From assembly GCF_006442815.1 (NCBI RefSeq), contig NZ_VFVL01000005.1, forward strand, positions 1 through 64,000: a stretch of DNA of 64,000 nucleotides, given 5' to 3'. Within the stretch, counting starts at the first letter, position 1. Each line of letters opens with the position of its first letter. Source of the DNA: Mesorhizobium sp. B2-4-3 (GTDB taxonomy: Bacteria > Pseudomonadota > Alphaproteobacteria > Rhizobiales > Rhizobiaceae). The position numbers were made by a program, and so were the translations under genes. A model generated the notes under the pieces. It did not search any database and was not told the origin of the DNA. It worked only from the letters and a program-made list of their open reading frames with translations. Of the stretch, positions 24,389 to 33,890 are shown in pieces.

Positions 24389-26032
24389 GTGGATCAGCCA
24401 ACCTTCGACAAGCAGGTCACCGCTCTGCGTGAGCAGCGCGCGGCGGCCAAGGGCAGCATGCGCGAGGCCTTCGCAGCCGATCCCAAGCGCTTCGAGACAT
24501 TCTCCGCCATCGATGGCGATCTTCTGCTCGACTGGTCGAAATGCGCCGTCGACGCAAACACGATGACGATGCTGGAGAAGCTCGCGGGTGCGGCCGATCT
24601 CGCGGGACGCCGCGCCGCCATGTTCGAAGGCAAGAAGATCAACATCACCGAGAACCGCGCCGTGCTGCACACCGCGCTGCGCAACCTGACCGGCAAGAGC
24701 GTGGTCGTCGACGGCCAGGACACCAAGGCCGATGTGATCGCCGTGCTCGACGCCATGGGCGCCTTCGCCGACGCCGTCCGCTCCGGCAAGGCGGCCGGCG
24801 CCACCGGCAAGAGGATCACCGATATCGTCAACATCGGCATCGGCGGCTCCGATCTCGGTCCGGCGATGGTGACGCTGGCGCTCGCGCCTTATCATGACGG
24901 ACCGCGCGCGCATTATGTCTCCAATGTCGACGGCGCCCATATCCATGACACGCTGAAGGGCCTGTCTGCCGAGACGACTTTGTTCATCATCGCTTCCAAG
25001 ACCTTCACGACCGTCGAGACGATGACGAATGCGCAGACGGCGCGCGACTGGGTTCAGAAGGCGCTCGGCCAGGAAGCGGTCGGCAAGCATTTCGCCGCCG
25101 TCTCGACCGCGCTCGACCTTGTGGCGAAATTCGGCATCGAACAAGACCGCGTCTTCGGCTTCTGGGACTGGGTCGGCGGCCGCTATTCGGTCTGGAGCGC
25201 CATCGGCCTGCCGGTGATGATTTCCGTCGGCCCGCGCAACTTCCGCGCCTTCCTCGACGGCGCGCATGAGATGGACGAGCATTTCCGTACCGCGCCGATG
25301 CAAAAGAATCTGCCGGTGCTTCTGGGGCTGATCGGCTGGTGGCATCGCGTCGTCTGCAAATATCCGGCCCGCGCCGTCATCCCTTACGACCAGCGCTTGT
25401 CGCGCCTGCCGGCCTATCTGCAGCAGCTCGACATGGAATCGAACGGCAAGAGCGTCACGCTGGACGGCGCCGCGGCCGCCACGCCGACCGGCCCGCTGGT
25501 CTGGGGCGAGCCCGGCACCAACGGCCAGCATGCCTTCTTCCAGCTCCTGCATCAGGGCACCGACTTCATCCCGGTCGAGTTCCTCGCCGCCGCTGTCGGT
25601 CACGAGCCCGAGCTGAAACACCAGCATGATCTCTTGCTCGCCAACTGCCTGGCGCAGTCGGAGGCCTTCATGAAGGGCCGCACGCTGGAAGAGGCGCGCG
25701 CGCAGATGCTGGCCAAGGGCATGAGACCGGCCGATGTCGACAGGATCGCACCGCATCGCGTCTTCTCGGGCAATCGCCCCTCGCTCACCATTCTCTACAG
25801 AAAGCTCGACCCGCGCACGCTGGGCAGGCTCATCGCGCTTTACGAGCACCGCGTCTTCGTCGAGGGCACGCTCTTCAACATCAATTCCTTCGACCAATGG
25901 GGCGTCGAGCTCGGCAAGGAACTGGCGACCGGCCTGCTGCCTGTCGTTGAGGGCAAGGAGACTGCCGCAAAACGCGACGCCTCGACTGCCGGACTGGTGG
26001 GACATATCCACCAATTGCGTGGCGCGGAGTAA
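24389..26032 (+). CDS. pgi: Glucose-6-phosphate isomerase
   Basis: A 547-residue cytoplasmic enzyme that interconverts glucose-6-phosphate and fructose-6-phosphate. Family signatures are intact: [42 protein letters not shown] and the C-terminal [14 protein letters not shown] with the catalytic Lys. The start is GTG at 24389, chosen because AGGAG lies seven bases upstream. The HAD gene follows six bases after the stop. Confidence 0.97.
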   Translation: MDQPTFDKQVTALREQRAAAKGSMREAFAADPKRFETFSAIDGDLLLDWSKCAVDANTMTMLEKLAGAADLAGRRAAMFEGKKINITENRAVLHTALRNLTGKSVVVDGQDTKADVIAVLDAMGAFADAVRSGKAAGATGKRITDIVNIGIGGSDLGPAMVTLALAPYHDGPRAHYVSNVDGAHIHDTLKGLSAETTLFIIASKTFTTVETMTNAQTARDWVQKALGQEAVGKHFAAVSTALDLVAKFGIEQDRVFGFWDWVGGRYSVWSAIGLPVMISVGPRNFRAFLDGAHEMDEHFRTAPMQKNLPVLLGLIGWWHRVVCKYPARAVIPYDQRLSRLPAYLQQLDMESNGKSVTLDGAAAATPTGPLVWGEPGTNGQHAFFQLLHQGTDFIPVEFLAAAVGHEPELKHQHDLLLANCLAQSEAFMKGRTLEEARAQMLAKGMRPADVDRIAPHRVFSGNRPSLTILYRKLDPRTLGRLIALYEHRVFVEGTLFNINSFDQWGVELGKELATGLLPVVEGKETAAKRDASTAGLVGHIHQLRGAE

Positions 26033-26038
26033 ACGGGA

Positions 26039-26764
26039 TTGGCGGATATCAAGGGAATATTGTTCGACAAGGACGGCACGCTTGTCGACTTCAACGCAAC
26101 CTGGCTCGGCGTCGCCGACTTCATGGCGATGGATGCCGCCGAGGGCGATCGCTGGAAAGCGGATCGGCTGCTTGCCGCCGCCGGCTTCGACTTCGTCACC
26201 AAACGCTTCAAGCCGGATTCGATCTTCGCCTCCGGCTCGAACATGGACGTCGTCGAGCTCTGGTTCCCGCGTCTGTCCGAGGAGGACCAGATGCGCGCAG
26301 TTTCCCGCTTCAACGAGATCACTTCGGCGCAAGGTTCGGCCATGGCGGTCGCGCTGCCGGGCGTCATCGACTCGTTGCGGGCATTGCACAACCGATCCTA
26401 TCGCATGGGTGTTGCCACCAACGATTCGACCAGCGGCGCCGAAAGGACGCTGGCTACGCTCGGCATCGCGCAGCTCTTCGATGCCGCCTTCGGCTATGAC
26501 GCCGTTGCCAACTCCAAGCCGGCGCCCGACACGGTCGTCGCTTTCTGCGACCTGACCGGGTTGAAGGCGGGCGAGATCGCCATGGTCGGCGACAACCGCC
26601 ACGATCTGGAAATGGCGCGCGCCGGCGGCTGCGGCCTGGCGGTGGGCGTCTTGTCTGGAACAGGCACGCGCGACTCGCTGGCGCCGATGGCGGACGTCGT
26701 TCTGGATTCGGTCGCCGACCTGCCGGATTTTCTGGCTGCGCGGATGAGCGTGCCGGCGGGTTAG
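26039..26764 (+). CDS. HAD-superfamily hydrolase, phosphoglycolate phosphatase-like
   Basis: A 241-residue HAD-IA phosphatase. Motif I is FDKDGTLVDF near residue 9, motif II VATNDST, motif III the Lys in SKPAPDT, motif IV MVGDNRHDLEMA. A helical cap lies between motifs I and II. The start is TTG, with GGAG at the end of pgi nine bases upstream, so it is probably coupled to pgi. A small phosphorylated metabolite is the likely substrate. Its stop overlaps that of the convergent VOC gene by four bases. Confidence 0.85.
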   Translation: MADIKGILFDKDGTLVDFNATWLGVADFMAMDAAEGDRWKADRLLAAAGFDFVTKRFKPDSIFASGSNMDVVELWFPRLSEEDQMRAVSRFNEITSAQGSAMAVALPGVIDSLRALHNRSYRMGVATNDSTSGAERTLATLGIAQLFDAAFGYDAVANSKPAPDTVVAFCDLTGLKAGEIAMVGDNRHDLEMARAGGCGLAVGVLSGTGTRDSLAPMADVVLDSVADLPDFLAARMSVPAG

Positions 26765-27132
26765 ATTGAGACGCGGCCGTCGTCCCCGTCTGACGCGTCT
26801 GACAAGTCTTCGCGAACAAAAATACTGCGGCCTTCAGGGTCCTTCACGATGATCCTGCGCATGCCGGGTTCAGCATCCCGCCATAGCGGAATGCCCGCTG
26901 CCAGCATTCTCGCTCTTGCATGGTCAAGATTGGCGACGTTCACGCCGATCATGATTCCCGGGCTCGCGACATCCTTGCCCGGGTAGATTTCAAGAACCGT
27001 CGCGCCCCCCGCACAGGCTAGATGTTCAGGGCCTGAGCCATGCTGTTCCGTCACGAATTCGAACCCAAGCAGGCGATAGATGGCTGCCGTGCGCTCGATA
27101 TCTTGGGCAAAAATTGTGACGAAGCTAATCAT
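26761..27132 (-). CDS. VOC family protein
   Basis: A 123-residue glyoxalase-fold protein (ISFVTIFAQDIERTAAIYRL, MIGVNVANLDHARARMLAAG, IIVKDPEGRSIFVRE). The start at 27132 is set by GGGAGAG upstream; a longer in-frame version would begin inside noncoding sequence. It follows the methyltransferase gene by 16 bases on the same strand. Function unknown. Confidence 0.75.
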   Translation of the reverse strand: MISFVTIFAQDIERTAAIYRLLGFEFVTEQHGSGPEHLACAGGATVLEIYPGKDVASPGIMIGVNVANLDHARARMLAAGIPLWRDAEPGMRRIIVKDPEGRSIFVREDLSDASDGDDGRVSI

Positions 27133-27148
27133 AGTTGGACTCTCCCTT

Positions 27149-27898
27149 TTAAGGGGCGGCTTTCCCCATGGTTTGCTTGAGGATCGCTCTGGAAGATTCC
27201 GCGACAAAGGCGAACACCGCGCTTGGCTTCAGCTCGCTGCCGCCGTTTCCGCCGACATCCGGGACCTGGTATTCGCCGAGCAGGCAAAGTCGCGGCCGGG
27301 GCAACCAGGCGCGGCCGGGGTCGCCGACCAGCACGTCGATGCCGGCGGCGAGGCAGCGTTCGAGGAACGGCATCATCCGCTGCCCGACGTCCTGCGCGTA
27401 AAAGACATCGCCAGCGAGCACCAGCTCGACCGCCGGCGGCGGACCCGCGGTAATGTCCCTGCCGATGACCTCGATGGCGACGCCATTGGCTTGTGCGTTG
27501 AGGCCCAGCGCCACAACGCCGTTGCGATCTACCTCCGCCGCGATCACCGCGCGCGCTCCGGCCTTTGCCGCCGCGATCCCGACCAGCCCCGAGCCGGCGC
27601 CGAGGTCGAGCACGCGTTTGCCAGCCACGATCGACGGACGGTCGAGGATATAGCGGGCCAGCACGGCGCCGCCGGCCCAGGCATAGGCCCAGTAGGGCGG
27701 CTGCGGCTCCGGCGAGCTTTCGTCGCTGTCGTCGTCCGGTTCGAGCAGCCGCCGCAGTCCGCTGCCGGGATGCGACTGGTAGAGCCGGACCTCCGGCAGC
27801 GACGGCACCGGCGCCAGCCGCATGTTCGCCCTGATGAATTCCACCGGATCGAGCCGCTTGCCTCGCCCCGGTGTCTTGCCGGCGGAATAATCGCTCAA
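27149..27898 (-). CDS. Class I SAM-dependent methyltransferase (ETF-beta lysine methyltransferase-like)
   Basis: A 249-residue methyltransferase. The SAM-binding motif I is VLDLGAGSGLVGIAAAKAGA, the acidic motif is IAAEVDRN, and VELVLAGDVFY follows. The N-terminal FIRANMRLAPVPSLPEVRLY with PPYWAYAWAGG is typical of the METTL20/PrmA-related group that methylates lysines on electron-transfer flavoprotein or nicotinamide-like targets. The start is taken as TTG overlapping the fadD-like stop (TTGA); the ribosome binding site is weak, so the exact start is uncertain. Confidence 0.7.
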   Translation of the reverse strand: MSDYSAGKTPGRGKRLDPVEFIRANMRLAPVPSLPEVRLYQSHPGSGLRRLLEPDDDSDESSPEPQPPYWAYAWAGGAVLARYILDRPSIVAGKRVLDLGAGSGLVGIAAAKAGARAVIAAEVDRNGVVALGLNAQANGVAIEVIGRDITAGPPPAVELVLAGDVFYAQDVGQRMMPFLERCLAAGIDVLVGDPGRAWLPRPRLCLLGEYQVPDVGGNGGSELKPSAVFAFVAESSRAILKQTMGKAAP

Positions 27899-29862
27899 GC
27901 CTGGTCCCGCAGCGCGCGCCGCAGGATCTTGCCGACCGGCGTCTTCGGCAGCTCGGTGCGGAATTCGATGGATCTCGGCCGTTTGTAGCCGGTCAGATTT
28001 TCGCGGCAATAGGCCATCAGCGCCTCGACGGTGAGCGCCGGATCCTTCTTCACCACGAACAATTTAGGCACTTCGCCGGAATGCTCGTCCGGCACGCCGA
28101 TCGCCGCCACCTCGAGCACGCCGGGGTGATGCGCCACCACCTCTTCCAGTTCGTTGGGATAGACGTTGAAGCCGGAGACCAGGATCATGTCCTTCTTACG
28201 GTCGACGATCTTGGTGTAGCCGCGCTCGTCCATGAAGCCCATGTCGCCGGATTTGAAGAAGCCGTCCTTGGTCATCACCTTGGCGGTCTCGTCGGGCCGG
28301 TTCCAGTAGCCGGCCATCACCTGCGGGCCGCGGATGCAGATCTCGCCGACTTCGCCGAGCGGCACGTTGTTGCCGTCGTCGTCGCGGATGGCGATCTCGG
28401 TCGAAGGCAGCGGCAGGCCGATCGTGCCGGTGAAATCGGCCGAGCTGAACTTGTTGGCGGTCGCCACCGGCGAGGTTTCGGACAGACCGTAGCCTTCGCT
28501 CACCGGGCAGCCGGTCAGCGCCTTCCAGCGCTCGGCGACGCCCTTCTGCACCGCCATGCCGCCGCCCAGCGTCAGGATCAGCGGCTTGAAGTCGAGCTTG
28601 CGGAACTCCTCATTGTTGAGCAGCGCGTTGAACAGCGTGTTGAGGCCCGGGAAGATGTGCATCGGGTATTTCGCCAGTTCCTTGACGAAGCCCGGAATGT
28701 CGCGCGGGTTGGGGATCAGCACGTTCTGCGCGCCCTGCTGCATGCCCATCAGCGCGTTCACCGTCAGCGCGAAGATGTGATAGAGCGGCAGCGCGCAGAT
28801 GAAGTTGAGATGCGCCGGCTTCGGCTTGACCGTGTAGGCGTCCTCCACCCACAGCGAATTCTGCGCGACGTTCGAAAGCACGTTGCGATGCAAAAGCACA
28901 GCGCCCTTCGAGACGCCGGTGGTGCCGCCCGTATATTGCAGGAAAGCGATGTCGTCGCCGGAGACCGTGGGCGGCTTGAAGGCGATGGTCGCGCCGGTCT
29001 TGAGCACGGCGTTGAACTTGACATGGCCGGGCAGCGACCAGGCCGGAACCATATTCTTCACCCGCCGCACGACGATGTTGACGATGGCGCCTTTGAGACC
29101 GCCCAGCATGTCGCCCATCGCCGCGACGATGACATGCTTGACCGACGTCCTGGCGATCACCGCCTGCAGCGTGCCGGCGAAGTTTTCGAGGATGACGATC
29201 GCCTGCGCGCCGGAATCCTTCAACTGGTGTTCCAGCTCGCGCGGCGTGTAGAGCGGATTGACGTTCACCACCGTGTAGCCGGCGCGCAGTATGGCCATCA
29301 TCGCCACCGGATATTGCAGCACGTTCGGCATCATCAGCGCCACGCGCGCGCCCTTCTCCAGGCCTCTTGCCTGAAGATAGGCGCCGAACGCGGCCGACAG
29401 CCGCTCGAGCTCGGCATAGGTGATCGATTTGCCCATGCACACGAAGGCCGGCTGTCCGCCGAATTGCTTGCAGGCGCCGACCAGGAAGTCGCCGATCGAC
29501 TTGTAGGGCAGGGCGCCGATCTCGGCCGGCATGTTCTTCGGATAGCTTTTCAGCCACGGTTTTTCCGGCAGGCCGACGGTGAGCTCGGTGATCGCCTTCG
29601 GCAGGCCCTTGGAGACGGGCCTGGCGGTGCTCGGCCTGGCAGCCTCCGCTTTTGCGGTTGCCGGCTTGCCCACTTTCGCGGCTGCGGCCTTGGTCGTTGC
29701 GGGCTTGGCGGCGGCCGGCTTTGCAGCGACCTTGGCGGGCGCTGATTTTGCTGTCGCCTTTGCCTTGGGCGCGGCTGCGGCCTTGGCAGCCTTGGGCGCA
29801 TCGCTTCCGGCGGCCTTGGCCTTTGCTTTCGCCGCGGCTGTCGTCTTGGCTGCTTTTGCCAC
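27895..29862 (-). CDS. Long-chain fatty acid--CoA ligase with an Ala/Lys-rich N-terminal extension
   Basis: A 655-residue acyl-adenylate-forming enzyme. The ATP loop YTGGTTGVSKGA, the GYGLSETSP motif and YTKIVDRKKDMI with the hinge are all present in a full-length AMP-binding domain from about residue 105. The first 75-80 residues are almost only Ala, Lys, Pro and Thr (AKAAKTTAAAKAKAKAAG), like a histone H1 tail or a DNA/polymer-binding tail. GTG at 29862 was chosen because GGGAGA lies just upstream; an ATG at 29952 has no such site. Its stop overlaps the methyltransferase start. Confidence 0.85.
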   Translation of the reverse strand: MAKAAKTTAAAKAKAKAAGSDAPKAAKAAAAPKAKATAKSAPAKVAAKPAAAKPATTKAAAAKVGKPATAKAEAARPSTARPVSKGLPKAITELTVGLPEKPWLKSYPKNMPAEIGALPYKSIGDFLVGACKQFGGQPAFVCMGKSITYAELERLSAAFGAYLQARGLEKGARVALMMPNVLQYPVAMMAILRAGYTVVNVNPLYTPRELEHQLKDSGAQAIVILENFAGTLQAVIARTSVKHVIVAAMGDMLGGLKGAIVNIVVRRVKNMVPAWSLPGHVKFNAVLKTGATIAFKPPTVSGDDIAFLQYTGGTTGVSKGAVLLHRNVLSNVAQNSLWVEDAYTVKPKPAHLNFICALPLYHIFALTVNALMGMQQGAQNVLIPNPRDIPGFVKELAKYPMHIFPGLNTLFNALLNNEEFRKLDFKPLILTLGGGMAVQKGVAERWKALTGCPVSEGYGLSETSPVATANKFSSADFTGTIGLPLPSTEIAIRDDDGNNVPLGEVGEICIRGPQVMAGYWNRPDETAKVMTKDGFFKSGDMGFMDERGYTKIVDRKKDMILVSGFNVYPNELEEVVAHHPGVLEVAAIGVPDEHSGEVPKLFVVKKDPALTVEALMAYCRENLTGYKRPRSIEFRTELPKTPVGKILRRALRDQA

Positions 29863-30324
29863 CTGTCTCTCCCTGTCGCCTTCGATCTGGGCGCCCGCTT
29901 CCAGGGAAGCGTCCTCCACGCCGTCGCGGATTTTCCGGGAAGTCCCGCCCATTGCCTATGTATTGCCTCTATCGGCGGCCGTGCAAGCCTTGCCCCAACG
30001 GCAGGACGGGGAAAGAGATTTGCCGTCGAAATCTGATGGTCCGGCGGCCTCGCATATCGTGCCTGGGCGGCAGGCAGACCTCGGGCAGTCAGCCCCCGCG
30101 AGCCCATTTCCCAAGGCGGCCGATCAATAAAAAAATGCCGTCGTTAATAATGTCGTGAGCAGAAAAAATTACTCACTTTTTCTGCTTTTGGAGCACAAGC
30201 TAGATTCTTTTCCTGCTTCCCATGGGGTACGCAAACGAGGTGTTCCAAAGGCGAAGAAACGGTGCTTATATGCGCCCTTCGCGAGCCTGATAGAGGGGCT
30301 TGAGAGAACATCAGGGAGTGCTCA
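29863..30324. other. Divergent intergenic region (462 bases)
   Basis: This gap separates the fadD-like gene from the peptide-binding protein gene and must hold both promoters. The part from 30125 to 30230 is clearly AT-rich compared with its surroundings. Apart from the hairpin at 30158-30186 no gene or known repeat was recognised. Confidence 0.6.
30158..30186. promoter_or_regulatory. AT-rich inverted repeat upstream of the peptide importer
   Basis: AGCAGAAAAA and TTTTTCTGCT are perfect inverse copies around a nine-base loop. The site lies about 140 bases before the binding-protein start in unusually AT-rich sequence. It could be an operator or a terminator for a transcript entering from the left; the sequence does not decide. 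Confidence 0.5.
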
Positions 30325-31923
30325 ATGAAAAAGACAATGACTTTTGCAGCCGCGTTGCTGGCTGCAAGCGTCCTCAGCGGCATGGCCAGTGCTAAGACGC
30401 TCGTTTACTGCTCGGAAGCGTCGCCGGCCAATTTCGATCCGGGTACGACGACCGGCGGTAACGACTTCGACGCGTCTTCGCGCACCGTCTATTCGCGATT
30501 GGTCGAATTCAAGCACGGTGGCACCGAGATCGAGCCTGGTCTGGCCGACAAGTGGGAAATTTCCGACGATGGCCTGGTTTATACTTTCCATCTGCATCCG
30601 GGTGTGAAGTTCCAGACCACCGACTATTTCAAGCCGACGCGCGACCTCAACGCCGACGACGTTGTCTTCTCCTTCGATCGCCAGTTCAACAAGGAGAATC
30701 CGTGGAACGGCGACAAGTACCTGCCGAACCTCACCTGGGACTATTACACCGGCATGGACATGCCGAAATACGTCGCCAAGTGGGAGAAGGTCGACGACCT
30801 CACCGTCAAGCTGACGCTGACCGAGCCGAACGCGCCGATGCTGGCCAATCTCGGCATGGACTTCGCCTCGATCGTGTCAAAGGAATATGCCGACCAGTTG
30901 CAGAAGGACGGCAAGATGGCCGACTTCTCGACCAAGCCGGTCGGCACCGGCCCGTTCCAGTTCGTCGACTACCAGCTGGATTCGGTCATCCGCTATGCGG
31001 CCAATCCCGACTACTTCAAGGGCAAGGAAAAGATCGACGATCTCGTCTTCGCCATCACGCCTGACGCGACCGCCCGCATCCAGAAGGTGCTGGCTGGCGA
31101 ATGCGACATCGCGCCCTATCCGAACCCGGCCGACATCGCCACCATCAAGGCCAACAAGGACGTGACCCTGATGGATCAGGCCGGCCTGAACATCGGCTAT
31201 ATGAGCTACAACACCACGATCCCGCCGCTCGACAAACCGGAAGTGCGCCATGCGCTCAACCAGGCGATCGACCGGGAAGCCCTGATCAAGTCGCTGTTCC
31301 AGGACGCCGGCGCCACCCCGGCCGAGAACCTCATCCCGCCGACCATGTGGTCGTGGGACAAGGACGTGAAGACCGACGCCTACAATCCGGATGAGGCCAA
31401 GAAGGTGCTCGAGGCTGCCGGGCTGAAGGAAATCCAGCTTTGGGCCGCCGACCGCGTTCGCCCGTATAACCCGAACTTCCAGCGCGCGGCCGAGCTGATC
31501 CAGGCCGACTGGGCCAAGGTCGGCGTCAAGGCGGATATCGTCAACTACGAGTGGACGAAGTATCGCGAGGAAGGCAAGAAGAAGGACCGTCCGGGCGCCT
31601 TCCAGATCGGCTGGACCGGCGACAATGGCGATCCGGACAACTTCTTCGCCACTCTCTTCGCCTGCTCCGCTATCGGCGTGTCGAACTACTCCAGCTGGTG
31701 CGACAAGGACTTCGAGGACCTGATCCAGAAGGCCAAGAAGACCAGCGACCAGGCCGAGCGCACCAAGCTCTATGAGCAGGCGCAGGTGATCTTCGCCAAG
31801 GAAGCCCCGGCTTTCCTGCTGGCCCACAGCCAGGTCTATTCGGTCGTTCGCAACAACGTCACCGGCTACAAGATGGACCCGCTCGGCATTCACCGCTTCG
31901 ACGGCGTTGACAAAGCCGAATAA
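30325..31923 (+). CDS. Dipeptide/oligopeptide ABC transporter, periplasmic binding protein
   Basis: A 532-residue solute-binding protein of family 5 (DppA type). A signal peptide (FAAALLAASVLSGMASA) is followed by LVYCSEASPANFDPG, where the Cys is typical of DppA. GLADKWEISDDGLVYTFHLH and RHALNQAIDREALIK are family landmarks. GGGAG precedes the ATG. It is the first gene of a five-gene importer operon and delivers short peptides or similar solutes to the permeases. Confidence 0.9.
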   Translation: MKKTMTFAAALLAASVLSGMASAKTLVYCSEASPANFDPGTTTGGNDFDASSRTVYSRLVEFKHGGTEIEPGLADKWEISDDGLVYTFHLHPGVKFQTTDYFKPTRDLNADDVVFSFDRQFNKENPWNGDKYLPNLTWDYYTGMDMPKYVAKWEKVDDLTVKLTLTEPNAPMLANLGMDFASIVSKEYADQLQKDGKMADFSTKPVGTGPFQFVDYQLDSVIRYAANPDYFKGKEKIDDLVFAITPDATARIQKVLAGECDIAPYPNPADIATIKANKDVTLMDQAGLNIGYMSYNTTIPPLDKPEVRHALNQAIDREALIKSLFQDAGATPAENLIPPTMWSWDKDVKTDAYNPDEAKKVLEAAGLKEIQLWAADRVRPYNPNFQRAAELIQADWAKVGVKADIVNYEWTKYREEGKKKDRPGAFQIGWTGDNGDPDNFFATLFACSAIGVSNYSSWCDKDFEDLIQKAKKTSDQAERTKLYEQAQVIFAKEAPAFLLAHSQVYSVVRNNVTGYKMDPLGIHRFDGVDKAE

Positions 31924-31933
31924 GATTGCGAAC

Positions 31934-31961
31934 GGGGCGGCGTAAACTTTAGCGCCGCCCC
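31934..31961 (+). terminator. Intercistronic hairpin after the binding-protein gene
   Basis: GGGGCGGCG pairs with CGCCGCCCC ten bases after the stop. No T-run follows, so it is more likely an mRNA-stabilising or attenuating hairpin that raises the binding-protein level over that of the permeases. Confidence 0.65.
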
Positions 31962-31973
31962 ATTCCATCCAAG

Positions 31974-32981
31974 ATGCTCCGATATCTTCTCAACAAGATC
32001 GCCCTCCTGATCCCGACCCTTGTCGGCATCACCATCTGCGCCTTCGCGTTTGTCCGGCTGCTGCCCGGCGACCCGATCCTCGCCATGGCCGGCGAGCATG
32101 GCGTCACCCCCGCCCGCTATGAAGAGCTCAAGCAGCAGTTCGGCTATAATCTGCCGATCTGGGAGCAGTATGCGCGCTATGTCGGCGAGGTCGTCACCGG
32201 TGATTTCGGCGTCTCCATTTCCTCCAAGCGCCCGGTTCTCGAGGAGTTCAAGACGCTGTTCCCGGCAACGCTGGAGCTGTCCTTCTTCGCCATGATCTTC
32301 GCCATGATCATCGGCATTCCGGCCGGCATCTTCGCCGCGGTCAAGCGCGGCTCATGGTTCGACCAGTCGCTGATGGGCACCGCCCTTGTCGGCTATTCCA
32401 TGCCGATCTTCTGGTGGGGCCTTTTGCTCATCATCTTCTTTTCCGGCTACCTCGGCTGGACACCGGTTAACGGCCGCATCGACCTGCAGTACTTCTTCAA
32501 GCCGATCACCGGGTTCATGACGGTCGACACCTTGATCTACGGCAAATGGGCTGCATTTCGCTCGGTATTGCGCCATCTGGTGCTACCGACAATTGTGCTC
32601 GGCACCATTCCGCTGGCTGTGATAGCGCGCCAGACGCGCTCCGCCATGCTCGAGGTGCTGGGCGAGGACTATGTGCGGACTGCCCGCGCCAAAGGCCTCT
32701 CGTCGGCCCGAGTCATCGGCGTGCATGCTCTGCGCAACGCGCTCATCCCGGTGGTCACCACCATCGGCCTGCAGGTTAGTACGCTGCTCGCCGGCGCCAT
32801 CCTTACCGAAACGATCTTCTCGTGGCCCGGCATCGGCAGGTGGATGGTCGAATCCATATCCAAGCGCGACTATGTTGTCGTGCAGTCCGGCCTGCTGCTA
32901 ATTGCCCTTGTCGTCATGGCCGTGAACCTGATCGTCGACGTGCTCTATGCCGTCATCAACCCACGCATCAGGGCGGCATAG
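31974..32981 (+). CDS. Dipeptide-type ABC transporter permease (DppB-like)
   Basis: A 335-residue inner-membrane permease. It begins with a membrane segment (LIPTLVGITICAFAFVRLLP) followed by the family's GDPI and periplasmic loop, then five more segments. The EAA-like loop is DYVRTARAKGLSSARVIGVH near residue 230. It is the second gene of the importer operon and pairs with the DppC-like protein; its stop is directly followed by the next ATG. Confidence 0.9.
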   Translation: MLRYLLNKIALLIPTLVGITICAFAFVRLLPGDPILAMAGEHGVTPARYEELKQQFGYNLPIWEQYARYVGEVVTGDFGVSISSKRPVLEEFKTLFPATLELSFFAMIFAMIIGIPAGIFAAVKRGSWFDQSLMGTALVGYSMPIFWWGLLLIIFFSGYLGWTPVNGRIDLQYFFKPITGFMTVDTLIYGKWAAFRSVLRHLVLPTIVLGTIPLAVIARQTRSAMLEVLGEDYVRTARAKGLSSARVIGVHALRNALIPVVTTIGLQVSTLLAGAILTETIFSWPGIGRWMVESISKRDYVVVQSGLLLIALVVMAVNLIVDVLYAVINPRIRAA

Positions 32982-33890
32982 ATGAGCCAGACCGAAATCG
33001 CCCCGATGGCCGCCGGCAGCCCGGATCGTCTCACCGGCCTCAAGACCTTCTGGCACTATTTCTCGGTGAACCGCGGCGCCGTCATCGGCCTGTTCGTCTT
33101 TGTCCTGCTGGTGCTGGCTGCGCTCTTCGCGCCGCTGCTGGCGCCCTACGCGCCAGACGTCCAGGACAAGACCGCATTCTTGCGGCCTCCGGCCTGGCAG
33201 GACGGCGGCTCGACACAATACCTGCTCGGCACCGATCCGGTCGGGCGCGACATCCTCTCGCGCCTGCTCTACGGCGCGCGCTTCTCGCTGTTGATCGGCG
33301 CGGTCGTCGTCACGCTGGCGCTCACCGGGGGCATCACACTCGGCCTGCTGGCCGGCTATTTCCGCGGCTGGGTCGACGTGGCGATCATGCGCGTCATGGA
33401 CCTGATCCTGGCCTTCCCGTCGCTGCTCTTGGCGCTGGTGATGGTTACCATCCTCGGTCCCGGCCTGTTCAATGCGATGCTGGCGATCGCGCTCGTCCTG
33501 CAGCCGCATTTCGCGCGCCTTGTGCGCGCCGCGGTGATGGCCGAGAAGAGCCGCGAATATGTCGTGGCGGCGAAGGTTGCCGGCGCCGGGCATTTCAGGC
33601 TGATGCTGGCGACCATCCTGCCCAACTGTCTGGCGCCGTTGATCGTCCAGGGCACGCTGTCCTTCTCCAACGCCATCCTGGAAGCCGCAGCGCTCGGCTT
33701 CCTCGGCCTTGGCGCCCAGCCGCCGACGCCGGAATGGGGAACCATGCTTGCCTCGGCGCGCGAGTTCATCCTGCGCGCCTGGTGGGTGGTGACCTTCCCA
33801 GGTCTTGCCATCCTCATCACCGTGCTTGCCATCAACTTGGTCGGCGACGGCCTGCGCGATGCGCTCGATCCCAAGCTCAGGAGGTCGTGA
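32982..33890 (+). CDS. Dipeptide-type ABC transporter permease (DppC-like)
   Basis: A 302-residue permease with an N-terminal cytoplasmic tail and first membrane segment (VIGLFVFVLLVLAALFAPLL), then the DppC signature GTDPVGRDILSRLLYGARFS and the EAA loop REYVVAAKVAGAGHFRLML. The last base of its stop is the first of the next gene's ATG, so translation is coupled. Confidence 0.9.
   Translation: MSQTEIAPMAAGSPDRLTGLKTFWHYFSVNRGAVIGLFVFVLLVLAALFAPLLAPYAPDVQDKTAFLRPPAWQDGGSTQYLLGTDPVGRDILSRLLYGARFSLLIGAVVVTLALTGGITLGLLAGYFRGWVDVAIMRVMDLILAFPSLLLALVMVTILGPGLFNAMLAIALVLQPHFARLVRAAVMAEKSREYVVAAKVAGAGHFRLMLATILPNCLAPLIVQGTLSFSNAILEAAALGFLGLGAQPPTPEWGTMLASAREFILRAWWVVTFPGLAILITVLAINLVGDGLRDALDPKLRRS

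Noticed and set aside
24233..26602. Open frame of about 790 codons opposite pgi and the HAD gene
   Set aside because: The plus-strand frames encode clear pgi and HAD motifs. The opposite frame spans both genes and the gap without any recognisable domain.
27895..29862. Anthranilate-CoA ligase for the 46 kb operon
   Set aside because: Motifs and length fit long-chain acyl-CoA ligases, the gene is 13 kb away, and no copy of the shared palindrome lies upstream.
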